Assembly: GCF_026341035.1 (NCBI RefSeq)
Contig: NZ_JAPEOQ010000002.1
Coordinates: 372,001-436,000 of the forward strand
Direction of reading: 5' to 3'
DNA from: Streptomyces sp. NBC_01016
GTDB taxonomy: Bacteria > Actinomycetota > Actinomycetes > Streptomycetales > Streptomycetaceae
DNA length: 64,000 nt
Shown: in pieces, positions 9,008 through 17,294 of the stretch
Position numbering within the stretch: the first letter of the stretch is position 1
How the letters are laid out: each line of letters opens with the position of its first letter
The notes under the pieces: model-generated
Databases searched by the model: none
What the model saw: only the letters and a program-made list of their open reading frames with translations
What the model was told of the DNA's origin: nothing
Made by a program: the position numbers and the translations under genes

Positions 9008-10432
9008 CTAGACCCTCTTCGACCGCAGGCCCAGCGCCACCAGCGCCGCCGCCACCAGGGTGATCGCCGCGGCGAGCGTGATCACCGTGTGCGCACCGGT
9101 CAGCAGGTCCGTGGACGTCGTCGCGAGGACGCCGAGCAGCGGGATGCCGACCGTGATGCCGATCTGCTGGGTCGAGGTGACCAGGCCCGTGGCCAGGCCC
9201 TGCTCCTCGTTCGGTACGCCCGAGGTGACCGTGAGGCCGTACGAGATGATCGCGCCCAGGTGGAAGGCGCTGGCCAGCGAGACTCCGGCGGTCGCGAGCC
9301 AGACCGAGGCGCCGTCGGTGCCGATCCCCAGGAGCGAGGCGATGAGCACGCCCTGTCCGACGAGCGAGCCGATGAGGGTGCGGCGGGCGCCGAAGCGGCC
9401 GACGACCTTCGGCGTGTACGCCCCCGCGACCACCGACAGGACGCCCTGGACGCCGAAGACGAGGCCGGTCTCGAAGGCCGACAGGTGCAGGACCTCCTGG
9501 AGGTAGAGGGTCAGCACGAAGACGATCGTCGACATCATCGAGAAGGTGACCAGGCCGCCCAGATTGCCCCACGCGATGGTGCGGCGGCGCAGCATCGGCA
9601 GCGACACCAGCGGCTGGGCGCTGCGGGACTCGATGGAGACGAAGGCGGTGAGCAGGGCGAGACCGGCCACCAGCGTGACGAGCACGTCGGCGCGGCCGAA
9701 GCCGACCTCCGCCGCCGTGGACAGCGCGTAGATCAGGGCGAGCAGGCCGCCCGTGACCGTGACGGCGCCGGGGATGTCCAGGCGCGGGCGGTCCGGGGTG
9801 CGGGACTCGGGCAGCAGTCCGGGTGCGAGCGGCAGCACGAGCACGGCGAACAGGGTCAGCAGGCCCATCGTGGAGCGCCAGCCGAGCGCGTCGGTGAGGA
9901 CTCCGCCGGCCACCATGCCGACGGTGAAACCGAGGGACATCAGCGTGCCGGAGATGCCGAGCGCCTTGTCGCGCTGCGGGCCCTCAGGGAACGTCGTGGT
10001 CAGCAGCGACATCCCGGTCGGCACGATCGCCGCCGCGCCCATGCCTTGCAGCGCGCGGCCCGCGAGGAAGGACGCCGGGTCCCAGGCGAACGTCGCGAGC
10101 AGCGAGGCCGCGCCGAACAGGGCGAGCCCTGACAGGAAGATCCGGCGCCGCCCGTACAGGTCGCCGATCCGCCCGAAGAGGAGCAGGAAGCCACCGGACG
10201 GCAGGGCGAAGGCGGTCACCGCCCACTGCAGCGCGGACGTGCTCATACCGAGGTCGGGACCGAGCACCGGCAGCGCCACGTTCAGCACGGAGAAGTCGAG
10301 CGCCACCATGAACTGGGCGGCGCACAGGACGAAGAGGACGAGCTTGTCGCGGCCCGACAGGCGGGGCGCGGCGGGTCGTTGGGACAGGGGAGCCGTGGAG
10401 GTCTCGGTGGAGGTTGCGGTGTCGATCGCCAT
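9008..10432 (-). CDS. MFS transporter, DHA2-like multidrug efflux type
   Basis: Membrane exporter of 474 residues. Motif A is visible as GRIGDLYGRRRIFLSG, the helix 1 region as FMVALDFSVLNVALP, and the length and 14-helix pattern fit the DHA2/QacA group. ATG at 10432 is preferred; a TTG two codons upstream is possible. It is divergent from an MmyB-type XRE regulator, with a perfect inverted repeat in the 88-base gap, so efflux is probably controlled by that regulator. Substrate unknown. Confidence 0.88.
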   Translation of the reverse strand: MAIDTATSTETSTAPLSQRPAAPRLSGRDKLVLFVLCAAQFMVALDFSVLNVALPVLGPDLGMSTSALQWAVTAFALPSGGFLLLFGRIGDLYGRRRIFLSGLALFGAASLLATFAWDPASFLAGRALQGMGAAAIVPTGMSLLTTTFPEGPQRDKALGISGTLMSLGFTVGMVAGGVLTDALGWRSTMGLLTLFAVLVLPLAPGLLPESRTPDRPRLDIPGAVTVTGGLLALIYALSTAAEVGFGRADVLVTLVAGLALLTAFVSIESRSAQPLVSLPMLRRRTIAWGNLGGLVTFSMMSTIVFVLTLYLQEVLHLSAFETGLVFGVQGVLSVVAGAYTPKVVGRFGARRTLIGSLVGQGVLIASLLGIGTDGASVWLATAGVSLASAFHLGAIISYGLTVTSGVPNEEQGLATGLVTSTQQIGITVGIPLLGVLATTSTDLLTGAHTVITLAAAITLVAAALVALGLRSKRV

Positions 10433-10482
10433 GGCCAAGAGCTTTCTACGACCGGAATAACCGTGGAGAGTGGGAACTTATG

Positions 10483-10501
10483 CTGGTGGTCGCACCACCA
10501 G
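10483..10501. promoter_or_regulatory. Candidate operator between the MFS and XRE genes
   Basis: CTGGTGGT-CGC-ACCACCAG, 8-base perfect arms with a 3-base centre. It overlaps a TATGCT hexamer (10479-10484) that would be the -10 box of the rightward XRE gene. The position suits autorepression plus control of the divergent pump. Confidence 0.55.
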
Positions 10502-10520
10502 ACAACCGGGGGAGTCGTAC

Positions 10521-11399
10521 GTGGCCGAGAGCGCAGCGCTCAAGAAGCACCGGCTCAGCGAGTTGCGGGAGTTCCTGATGAGCCGGCGGGCGCGGGTCTC
10601 GCCCACCGAGGCGGGCCTGCCCGACGGCGGCGCCCGGCGCCGTACGCCAGGCCTGCGCCGCGAAGAAGTCGCCGTGCTCGCCGGGGTAGGCGCCTCCTGG
10701 TACCAGTGGCTGGAGCAGGGCCGGGACATCTCGGTGTCGCCGCAGGTGCTCGACGCCGTGGCCCGCGTCCTGAAGCTGACGAGTGCGGAGCGGCGCCACC
10801 TGTACGTGCTCGCGGGGCTCAACCCGCCCGCGTACGAGGTGGATCCGGGCGACCAGCAGATGTGCGACGGGCTGCAGCGGCTCATCGACGCCTGGATGCC
10901 GTTCCCGGCGCACATCATGGACGCGTACTACAACTGCGTGATGTACAACGACGCGGCGGCGATCGTCCTCGCGATGCGCCCGGAGAACCGGCAGAACTGC
11001 GTCATCGACTTCTTCACCGACTCCCTCTACCGCGCCCGCAGCGAGAGCTGGGAGCAGAACGCGGCGACGGTCGTCGCCCAGTTCCGTGCCGCCTGCTCCG
11101 AGTGCCCCGACGACGAGGGCTTCCAGGAGGTCGTCGCCGAACTCAAGGAGGTGAGCCCGGAGTTCGTGGAGCTGTGGGAGCGCCGCGACATCAAGCCGCA
11201 GGGGCAGGTCCGCAAGGAGCTCACGCATCCCGTGGCCGGGCTGCTGGTCATGGAGTCGACCGCCATGAAGATCCCCGCGCGGCCGGACCTCACCGTCGTG
11301 CTGCACACCCCGATGGCCGAGGCGGACACCGCGGCGAAGCTGGAGTGGCTGGCGTCGCCGGAGGGGCGGCGTGGGGCGATGTACCCCGTCGCAGGGTGA
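10521..11399 (+). CDS. XRE-family regulator with MmyB-like ligand-binding domain
   Basis: Transcriptional regulator of 292 residues. The N-terminal HTH of this family reads LREFLMSRRARVSPTEAGL then RRRTPGLRREEVAVLAGVG and WYQWLEQGRDISVSPQVLD. The C-terminal PAS-like MmyB domain runs from about residue 100 (FPAHIMDAYYNCVMYND, WERRDIKPQGQ). GTG at 10521 has GGGGGAG 6 bases upstream, better than the longer frame. Divergent from a DHA2 pump. The window has four such proteins. Confidence 0.88.
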   Translation: MAESAALKKHRLSELREFLMSRRARVSPTEAGLPDGGARRRTPGLRREEVAVLAGVGASWYQWLEQGRDISVSPQVLDAVARVLKLTSAERRHLYVLAGLNPPAYEVDPGDQQMCDGLQRLIDAWMPFPAHIMDAYYNCVMYNDAAAIVLAMRPENRQNCVIDFFTDSLYRARSESWEQNAATVVAQFRAACSECPDDEGFQEVVAELKEVSPEFVELWERRDIKPQGQVRKELTHPVAGLLVMESTAMKIPARPDLTVVLHTPMAEADTAAKLEWLASPEGRRGAMYPVAG

Positions 11400-11427
11400 A
11401 CCCGACCCACTTCCTTATGCTCACCTC

Positions 11428-11781
11428 ATGACTGAGAGCACCGACCTCGGCCCCGAGGACCGCAAGATCGTCACCCTGGCCCGCTCCACGCGTGCCCGCA
11501 ACGGTGTGCCCGAGGGGGCGGCCGTGCGTGACGAGACGGGGCGCACCTACGTCGCGGGCACCGTCGCCCTCGACTCCCTGAAGCTGAGCGCGCTGCAGAC
11601 GGCCGTCGCCATGGCGGTGGCGTCCGGGGCGCAGTCCCTGGAGGCGGCGGCCGTCGTCTCCGCGTCCGACGAGCTTCCGGCCGAGGACCTCGCGGCCGTA
11701 CGTGACCTGGGCGGGGCCGGTACGCCGGTGTTCCTCGCCGGGGGCGACGGTGCGGTGAAGGAGGCGCTGCGGGCGGGCTGA
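11428..11781 (+). CDS. Cytidine-deaminase-fold protein, zinc motifs absent
   Basis: A 117-residue protein resembling the small proteins annotated as cytidine deaminase near era in streptomycetes (EDRKIVTLARSTRARNGVPEGAAVRDETGR, YVAGTVALDSLKLSALQTAV). The motifs that bind the catalytic zinc in true cytidine deaminases (HAE and PCxxC) are not present: there is no Cys or His at all in the protein. It is therefore probably not an active deaminase. It starts 28 bases after the XRE gene and ends before a strong hairpin. Confidence 0.6.
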   Translation: MTESTDLGPEDRKIVTLARSTRARNGVPEGAAVRDETGRTYVAGTVALDSLKLSALQTAVAMAVASGAQSLEAAAVVSASDELPAEDLAAVRDLGGAGTPVFLAGGDGAVKEALRAG

Positions 11782-11817
11782 ACCCCCTTGCGCGCAACGG
11801 CTTTGTGAGCACCCTCA

Positions 11818-11860
11818 CGCCCGCCGCTCACCCGGGCCCGACGGCCCGGTGCGGCGGGCG
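11818..11860. terminator. Strong GC hairpin terminator
   Basis: Outer arms CGCCCGCCGC/GCGGCGGGCG pair perfectly, with an inner CCGGGCC/GGCCCGG stem. It begins about 36 bases after the deaminase-like gene and closes that unit before the Rpf-like gene. Confidence 0.75.
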
Positions 11861-12095
11861 TCGTGCGTGCGGGCGCGGGGGCCCGGGGAGCGGGCGGCGG
11901 GACCAATGACCCGGGGCGCAGGTCCCGGCGGGACGGGACCCCGGGGCGGGACCGAAGGGTGGCGCGGTGGGTCGGGCGGCCCATGGGTCGGGGGCTCGGC
12001 GTGGCTCACGGTGGAGTGGTCGCCCGCTGCGGCAGCCGACCGACCGGCCGCCGCACCGGGCGACCTACCACGTCCCCAAACAAAGGTTCTGCTTC
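11861..12095. other. Long G-rich leader region upstream of the Rpf-like gene
   Basis: About 235 bases without a credible gene. It is G/C-rich with many short palindromes. Some streptomycete rpf genes have a c-di-AMP riboswitch in this place, but I could not find the conserved core here, so no riboswitch is called. Confidence 0.3.
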
Positions 12096-12482
12096 GTGTT
12101 CTCCGCCGTGCTTCGTCGTCCCTCCGCCGCCCGTATGTCCCGTACTCGTCGTCTTGGCACGGCCGCCGTTCTGGCCGGGGCCAGTGGGGTGATGGTGCTC
12201 GCGGGCACCGGCAGCGCTTCGGCGGCCACCGGGGCGTCGGCGTCCCAGTGGCAGTCCGTTGCCCGGTGCGAGGCCAGTGGGAACTGGGCCGCGAACACGG
12301 GGAACGGGTTCTCGGGTGGGCTGCAGTTCACGTCGTCCACGTGGGCCGCGTATGGGGGTACGCAGTACGCCGCCTCTGCCCATCAGGCGACGCCGTCGGA
12401 GCAGATGGCTGTCGCCAACAAGGTTCTGGCCGAACAGGGGCCGGGGGCGTGGCCGGTCTGCGGCGCGAAGGCGGGCCTTTAA
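12096..12482 (+). CDS. Secreted Rpf-like transglycosylase domain protein
   Basis: Short secreted peptidoglycan-active protein of 128 residues. A twin-arginine-like or basic N-terminus and hydrophobic stretch (TRRLGTAAVLAGASGVMVLA) ends at a GSASAA cleavage region. The rest is one resuscitation-promoting-factor domain: WQSVARCEASGNWAANTGN (catalytic Glu), FSGGLQFTSSTWAAYGG and the paired Cys near PVCGAKAGL. There is no LysM or other binding domain. GTG at 12096 with AAAGG 9 bases upstream is chosen; an ATG at 12135 is possible. Such proteins act in spore germination and growth resumption. Confidence 0.87.
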   Translation: MFSAVLRRPSAARMSRTRRLGTAAVLAGASGVMVLAGTGSASAATGASASQWQSVARCEASGNWAANTGNGFSGGLQFTSSTWAAYGGTQYAASAHQATPSEQMAVANKVLAEQGPGAWPVCGAKAGL

Positions 12483-12503
12483 GCCGTACCGGCGTTGCGG
12501 TCT

Positions 12504-12599
12504 CGGGGCTTTGCCCCGGGCCCCGCGCCTCAAACGCCGGCGGGGCTGGAAAGATCGGGGCCCTGCCCCGGACCCCGCTGCTCAATCGCCGCAGGGGCT
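12504..12599 (+). repeat. Dispersed palindromic repeat, two tandem units
   Basis: Unit one is 12504-12547, unit two 12556-12599, each about 44 bases with the pattern CGGGGCt-GCCCCGG, CCCCGC, CTCAA-CGCC, AGGGGCT or GCGGGGCT. It lies between the Rpf-like gene and the convergent glnK. It is the same family as the copies at 17237, 21577, 25124, 29647 and 60768. Confidence 0.85.
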
Positions 12600-12644
12600 A
12601 GATTTCCGGGCCCGCGCTTGAATGTGCCGGTCGGGCAAAGGACG

Positions 12645-12983
12645 TCAGATCGCGTCCGGGCCGTGCTCGCCGGTGCGGACGCGGACGACCGTTTCGACCG
12701 GGACCGCCCAGACCTTGCCGTCGCCGATCTTCCCGGTCCGTGCGGCCCGCACGATCGCGTCCATCGCGGGTTCGAGGTCCGCGTCCTCGACGACGACCTC
12801 GACCCGTACCTTCGGGACCAGGTCGACCTGGTACTCGGCACCCCGGTACACCTCCGTGTGCCCGCGCTGACGGCCGTAGCCGCTCGCCTCGGTCACGGTC
12901 AGGCCCATGATGCCCAGCTCCTGGAGCGCGGTCTTGACCTCGTCGAGGCGGAAGGGCTTCACGACCGCGGTGATCAACTTCAT
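12645..12983 (-). CDS. glnK: P-II nitrogen regulatory protein
   Basis: Trimeric 2-oxoglutarate and ATP sensor of 112 residues that docks on the ammonium channel. It begins MKLITAVVKPFRLDEVKTAL. The T-loop is GYGRQRGHTEVYRGAEY, with the Tyr (in EVYRGAEY) that is modified in other P-II proteins, and the C-terminus is GKIGDGKVWAVPVETVVRVR. AAAGG lies 8 bases upstream of ATG 12983. It overlaps amt by 4 bases (ATGA), a fixed pairing across bacteria. No glnD follows; the next sequence is a repeat. Confidence 0.95.
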   Translation of the reverse strand: MKLITAVVKPFRLDEVKTALQELGIMGLTVTEASGYGRQRGHTEVYRGAEYQVDLVPKVRVEVVVEDADLEPAMDAIVRAARTGKIGDGKVWAVPVETVVRVRTGEHGPDAI

Positions 12984-14296
12984 GGCGCGACCTTTCGGGC
13001 AACGGGAGAGGCGCTCAGGACGCCGTGATCGTACGCACTCTCCGCGTGCGCCGTCTGGTCGAGTCCGGTCATCTCCTCGTCGGCCCCGGCCCGGAAGCCC
13101 ATCAGCTTGTCGATGGCCTTCCCGATCCCGTACGTGACGAGGAAGGTGTAGGCCGCGACCACCAGCACCGCGAGCAGTTGCTTGCCGAGCTGGCCGAACC
13201 CGCCGCCGTACAGCAGGCCCACCTTCGCCGCCGAGCCCGTCATCGCGGACGTCGCGAACAGGCCGATGAGGAGCGTGCCCACCACACCGCCGATGAAGTG
13301 CACGCCGACGACGTCGAGGGAGTCGTCGTAGTGGAAGCGCAGCTTCCAGGCGACCGCGTACGAGCAGACGACACCGGCCACGAGCCCGACGACGGCCGCG
13401 CCCGGTACGCCGACGACCCCGCAGGCCGGGGTGATCGCGACCAGACCGGCGACCGCGCCCGAGGCCGCGCCGAACGTCGTCGGGTGCCCGTCCCGCCGCT
13501 GCTCCACGAACAGCCAGCCCAGCAGCCCCGTGCAGCCCGCGATCAGGGTGTTGAAGAGGGAGGCCGCGGCGACGCCGTTCGCGCCGAGCGCCGAGCCGCC
13601 GTTGAAGCCCAGCCAGCCGAACCACAGCAGGCCCGCGCCCATGACCACCATCGGCAGGTTGTGCGGGCGCATCGCGTCCTTCTTGAAGCCGATGCGCGGG
13701 CCGAGGACGAGGCAGAGGGCCAGACCCGACGCGCCCGAGGCGATCTCCACGACGAGTCCGCCCGCGAAATCGAGGGCTCCGAGGTGGTTCGCGATCCACC
13801 CTCCGGGGCCCCACACCCAGTGCGCCACGGGAACGTATACGAGCAGTGCCCAGACGGGTACGAAGACCAGCCACGCCCCGAATTTCGTACGGTCCGCGAC
13901 CGCCCCGCTGATCAGCGCCGTGGTGAGGATCGCGAAGGTCAGCTGGAAGGTCGTGAAGAGGAAGGTCGGGACCGTGCCGGTGACGTCGGACGGTCCGATG
14001 CCCACCATGCCCGCGTGCTCCAGGCCGCCGATCAGGCCCGCGAAGGCGTCGTCGCCGAAGGCGAGCGAGTAGCCCGCGACCAGCCACACCACCGTCACGA
14101 GCGCGATCGACACGAAGCTCATCATCAGCATGTTGAGGACGCTCTTCGTGCGGACCATGCCGCCGTAGAAGAGCGCGAGTCCCGGCGTCATGAGCAGCAC
14201 GAGGGCGGTGGCGGCGAGCAGCCAGGCGGTGTCGCCGGTATCGAGTGCGGGGGCGGCGAGGGGCACGGTCGAGGCAGGCATGCCGATCAGCGTCAT
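12980..14296 (-). CDS. amt: Ammonium transporter
   Basis: AmtB/Rh-type ammonium channel of 438 residues with 11 membrane helices (TPGLALFYGGMVRTKSVLNM, FNGGSALGANGVAAAS, VHFIGGVVGTLLIGLF). The pore His pair is represented in VGVHFIGG and the earlier HWVWGPGGW. The start is uncertain: ATG 14296, ATG 14281 and GTG 14320 are in frame. It forms an operon with glnK. A GlnR-like box 31-64 bases upstream predicts activation under nitrogen limitation. Confidence 0.93.
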   Translation of the reverse strand: MTLIGMPASTVPLAAPALDTGDTAWLLAATALVLLMTPGLALFYGGMVRTKSVLNMLMMSFVSIALVTVVWLVAGYSLAFGDDAFAGLIGGLEHAGMVGIGPSDVTGTVPTFLFTTFQLTFAILTTALISGAVADRTKFGAWLVFVPVWALLVYVPVAHWVWGPGGWIANHLGALDFAGGLVVEIASGASGLALCLVLGPRIGFKKDAMRPHNLPMVVMGAGLLWFGWLGFNGGSALGANGVAAASLFNTLIAGCTGLLGWLFVEQRRDGHPTTFGAASGAVAGLVAITPACGVVGVPGAAVVGLVAGVVCSYAVAWKLRFHYDDSLDVVGVHFIGGVVGTLLIGLFATSAMTGSAAKVGLLYGGGFGQLGKQLLAVLVVAAYTFLVTYGIGKAIDKLMGFRAGADEEMTGLDQTAHAESAYDHGVLSASPVARKVAP

Positions 14297-14326
14297 GGGT
14301 CCGCGTTTCCGGAACCGCACGTACGG

Positions 14327-14360
14327 GTTTCCGCCGTGTTTCTTGTTGCCGGGTGGTTAC
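14327..14360 (-). promoter_or_regulatory. GlnR-like box upstream of amt
   Basis: Read toward amt, the site is GTAAC, 6 bases, GCAAC, 2 bases, GAAAC, 6 bases, GAAAC. This fits the actinobacterial GlnR pattern of paired a- and b-sites (gTnAC-n6-GnAAC) twice over. The regulon assignment is inference from the motif and the target gene. Confidence 0.6.
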
Positions 14361-14410
14361 CGGGGCCTCACTGTGCTGCGGCACCCCCGCCATCGGGGAC
14401 AATGGGCGCC

Positions 14411-15370
14411 ATGAGCGCTCGTACCCAGCCGTCCCAGTCGTCGAATTCCTCGGAGCCCGTGCACCGCGCCGGCTTCGCCTGCTTCGTCGGCCGCCCCAAC
14501 GCGGGCAAGTCCACCCTCACGAACGCTCTGGTCGGCAAGAAGGTGGCGATCACCGCCGACCAGCCGCAGACCACGCGGCACACCGTGCGCGGCATCGTGC
14601 ACCGCGAGGACGCGCAGCTGATCCTGGTGGACACCCCCGGCCTGCACAAGCCGCGTACGTTGCTGGGCGAGCGGCTCAACGACGTGGTGCGCACCACGTG
14701 GGCCGAGGTCGACGTGATCGGCTTCTGCCTGCCCGCCGACCAGAAGCTCGGCCCCGGTGACAAGTTCATCGCCAAGGAACTCGCGTCGATCAAGAAGACG
14801 CCGAAGGTCGCCATCGTCACCAAGACGGACCTCGTCGACAGCAAGACCCTCGCCGAGCAGCTCATCGCCATCGACCAGCTGGGCCGGGAGCTGGGCATCG
14901 AGTGGGCGGAGATCGTGCCGGTGTCGGCCGTCGGCGAGTCGCAGGTGGACCTGCTCGCCGATCTGCTGATCCCGATGCTGCCCGAAGGGCCGATGCTCTA
15001 CCCCGAGGGCGACCTCACGGACGAGCCCGAGCAGGTCATGGTCGCGGAGCTGATCCGCGAGGCCGCGCTCGAGGGCGTACGGGACGAGCTGCCGCACTCC
15101 ATCGCCGTCGTGGTGGAGGAGATGCTGCCGCGCGAGGACCGGCCCAAGGACAAGCCGCTCCTCGACATCCACGCGTTCGTCTACATCGAGCGGCCCAGCC
15201 AGAAGGGCATCATCATCGGCCCGAAGGGCAAGCGCCTCAAGGACGTCGGCATCAAGTCCCGCAAGCAGATCGAGGCACTCCTCGGCACGCCGGTCTACCT
15301 GGACCTGCACGTCAAGGTCGCCAAGGACTGGCAGCGGGACCCGCGGCAGCTGCGCAAGCTCGGGTTCTGA
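14411..15370 (+). CDS. era: GTPase Era
   Basis: Essential GTPase that binds the 3' end of 16S rRNA and checks 30S assembly, 319 residues. The G domain has GRPNAGKST (G1), DTPGLHKPRT (G3) and TKTD (G4). The KH RNA-binding domain is at the C-terminus (GIIIGPKGKRLKDVGIKSRK). ATG 14411 is preferred because the Ser-rich N-terminus of about 20 residues is usual. It is divergent from amt, which is inserted between the deaminase-like gene and era in this genome. Confidence 0.97.
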   Translation: MSARTQPSQSSNSSEPVHRAGFACFVGRPNAGKSTLTNALVGKKVAITADQPQTTRHTVRGIVHREDAQLILVDTPGLHKPRTLLGERLNDVVRTTWAEVDVIGFCLPADQKLGPGDKFIAKELASIKKTPKVAIVTKTDLVDSKTLAEQLIAIDQLGRELGIEWAEIVPVSAVGESQVDLLADLLIPMLPEGPMLYPEGDLTDEPEQVMVAELIREAALEGVRDELPHSIAVVVEEMLPREDRPKDKPLLDIHAFVYIERPSQKGIIIGPKGKRLKDVGIKSRKQIEALLGTPVYLDLHVKVAKDWQRDPRQLRKLGF

Positions 15371-15385
15371 CCCCCGGCGGCCCGG

Positions 15386-16222
15386 CTAGGCGGGGTCGCT
15401 CGGTGTCAGGTCCTGGAGGCCGATCACCCGCAGCAGTTCCAGGCGCTCGTACGTCTCCGTGCCCGGCCGCGCCGAGTGCACGACGAGCTGCTGGCCGTGG
15501 CCGTTGCCGGTCAGCACCTCGCAGTCGAGGTCGAGGACGCCGACCACGGGGTGCACGAAGCGCTTCGGTGACGGCCGGTTCACCACGACGTCGTGCCTGC
15601 GCCACATCGACTCGAACTCCCTCGAACCGGCGCGCAGCTCGGTCACGAGCGCGGCCGGACCCGGGTCGTCGGGGCGGGCCGCGGTGACCGCGCGCAGACC
15701 CGCCACATGGGCGCGGGCGTGCGGCTCGTGCGCCTCCGGCGGGAACAGGGCCCGGCAGTCCGGCTCCACGAACCAGCGGCGCACCATGTTCTCCCCGACG
15801 TGCTCCCCGGTGAGCGCCACCGACATCGGGTTCTGCGCGAGCACCGTGCCCCAGTCGCTCATCACCGACGCCGGCAGGTCGTACAGCCGGTCCAGGATCA
15901 GCAGCAGGCCCGGACTGACGTGCTCCGACGAGACCCCGGGCCGCGGCGGCTCCTCGCCCGCCAGATGGAACAGGTGGTCCCGCTCGACGTCGGACAGGCG
16001 CAGCGCGCGGGCGAGAGCGGTGAGCATCTGCCGCGATGGGTGCGAGCCACGGCGCTGTTCGAGCCGCGTGTAGTAGTCCGTGGACATCCCGGCGAGCTGC
16101 GCCACCTCCTCGCGGCGCAGGCCCGGGGTGCGGCGGCGCGGACCCGCTGTCAGCCCTACGTCGGGCGGGGACAGGCGGGTGCGGGAGCGGCGCAGGAAGT
16201 CGGCGAGTTCGGGGCGGTTCAC
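15386..16222 (-). CDS. XRE-family regulator with MmyB-like ligand-binding domain
   Basis: Regulator of 278 residues. The HTH is LADFLRRSRTRLSPPDVGL, RRRTPGLRREEVAQLAGMS and DYYTRLEQRRG. The MmyB-type domain (PASVMSDWGTVLAQNPMSVAL, RHDVVVNRPSPKRFVHPVVG) covers the C-terminal two thirds. GTG at 16222 starts right at the usual N-terminus (VNRPELADFL); the frame is open further upstream but only a TTG is available. Divergent from an SDR gene, with a perfect inverted repeat between, so that gene is its likely target. Confidence 0.85.
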   Translation of the reverse strand: MNRPELADFLRRSRTRLSPPDVGLTAGPRRRTPGLRREEVAQLAGMSTDYYTRLEQRRGSHPSRQMLTALARALRLSDVERDHLFHLAGEEPPRPGVSSEHVSPGLLLILDRLYDLPASVMSDWGTVLAQNPMSVALTGEHVGENMVRRWFVEPDCRALFPPEAHEPHARAHVAGLRAVTAARPDDPGPAALVTELRAGSREFESMWRRHDVVVNRPSPKRFVHPVVGVLDLDCEVLTGNGHGQQLVVHSARPGTETYERLELLRVIGLQDLTPSDPA

Positions 16223-16264
16223 GTATTCAGGATCGCGCGGGTCGGCCGCCGTATCCAGCTCGTA

Positions 16265-16287
16265 TCCAGGGAGTACCGGTCCCTGGA
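16265..16287. promoter_or_regulatory. Candidate operator between the XRE and SDR genes
   Basis: TCCAGGGA, 7 bases, TCCCTGGA: perfect 8-base arms in the divergent gap. It shares the CCAG/CTGG half-site element with the sites at 10483, 54556 and 58555. Confidence 0.5.
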
Positions 16288-16361
16288 TGAACGCGTCTCT
16301 CCCGCCGGGCGCCCGGATCTCCCAGGCTTCGGGCAATGGCTACGACATCGAGGAGGCGGCC

Positions 16362-17216
16362 ATGCTGACACTGGTGACGGGTGCGACGGGACAGGTCGGG
16401 CGGCGCTTCGTGCCCCGACTGCTGGCGGGCGCGCCGAAGGGGGACCGGGTACGGGTGCTCGTACGGGACGAAGCCCGCGGGGAGCGGTTCGCCGAGCTGG
16501 GCGCGGAGGTGGTGGTCGGCGATCTGCGCGACGCCGAGGTGCTGGGCAAGGCGACGAGCGGGGTGGACTCCGTGGTGAACGTCGCGGCGGCGTTCCGCGG
16601 GGTGCCGGACGAGGAGGCGCGGGCGGTCAACCGGGACGCGGCGATCGAGCTGGGCCGCGCCGCGGTGGCCTCGGGCGTGCGGAGGTTCGTGCAGGTCAGC
16701 ACGGGGCTCGTGTACGGGGCCGGTCGGGGGCGGCCGCTCGTGGAGTCGGACGAGACGGTGCCGGGCGGGATCCAGTGGGGTGCGTATCCCGAGTCCAAGT
16801 GGGAGGCGGAGCGGGCGCTGCGGGGCCTCGACGGGCTCGACGACCTGCGGATCGCGCGGCTGCCCTTCGTGTACGGGGACGGGGATCCGCATCTCGACAA
16901 TGTGCTGGAGTGGGCGGTTGCCTGGCCGGCGATGCAGAGGTTGCACATGGGGCATCACGTGGATGTGGCGCAGGGGCTGCGGAGGTTGTTGTACGCGGCC
17001 GGGGCGGACGGGGTGTACAACATCGCGGACGACGCGCCGGTGACGACGGTCGACATCCTGGGGATCGGTGGGGTTCCGGTGCCGGCGGAGGCGTACGAGA
17101 AGGTGGCGCCGGATCCGTGGCACTCGGTGATGTCCACGGATCGCCTCCGGCACGAGCTGGGGTATCGGCCGGTGTTTCCGTCGGTGTGGGCGGCCCGGGA
17201 CGCGGGTGTGCTTTAG
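16362..17216 (+). CDS. NAD(P)-dependent epimerase/SDR family protein
   Basis: Extended short-chain dehydrogenase of 284 residues. The Rossmann nucleotide motif is LVTGATGQVGRRF at the N-terminus; the catalytic pair is in YPESK (Tyr and Lys), and VVNVAAAFRG and STGLVYGAGRG are family blocks. GAGGAGG lies 5 bases before ATG 16362. Substrate unknown. It is probably under the divergent MmyB-type regulator. It is followed by a dispersed repeat before the convergent emfourin gene. Confidence 0.87.
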   Translation: MLTLVTGATGQVGRRFVPRLLAGAPKGDRVRVLVRDEARGERFAELGAEVVVGDLRDAEVLGKATSGVDSVVNVAAAFRGVPDEEARAVNRDAAIELGRAAVASGVRRFVQVSTGLVYGAGRGRPLVESDETVPGGIQWGAYPESKWEAERALRGLDGLDDLRIARLPFVYGDGDPHLDNVLEWAVAWPAMQRLHMGHHVDVAQGLRRLLYAAGADGVYNIADDAPVTTVDILGIGGVPVPAEAYEKVAPDPWHSVMSTDRLRHELGYRPVFPSVWAARDAGVL

Positions 17217-17236
17217 CCGGACCGGGGTTGCGGACT

Positions 17237-17280
17237 CGGGGCTCTGCCCCGGACCCCGCTGCTCAATCGCCGCAGGGGCT
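17237..17280 (+). repeat. Dispersed palindromic repeat
   Basis: 44-base single unit, identical to the copy at 21577-21620 as far as I can read (starts CGGGGCTCTGCCCCGG). It lies between convergent genes (SDR and emfourin), where it could act as a terminator. Confidence 0.85.
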
Positions 17281-17294
17281 TTAATCGGCCGAAC

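Noticed and set aside
9008..11399. Biosynthetic cluster around the pump and regulators
   Set aside because: No PKS, NRPS, terpene or RiPP gene is present in the window; exporters and regulators alone do not support a cluster.
11861..12095. c-di-AMP (ydaO-type) riboswitch before the Rpf-like gene
   Set aside because: Such switches precede some streptomycete rpf genes, but the conserved core (GGGGTGAAT-like segment with the CCGAAT block) is not present here.
12645..14402. One long minus-strand frame across glnK and amt
   Set aside because: Its C-terminal 112 codons are glnK; the rest is the shifted shadow of amt and reads as Arg/Gly-rich sequence with no family resemblance.
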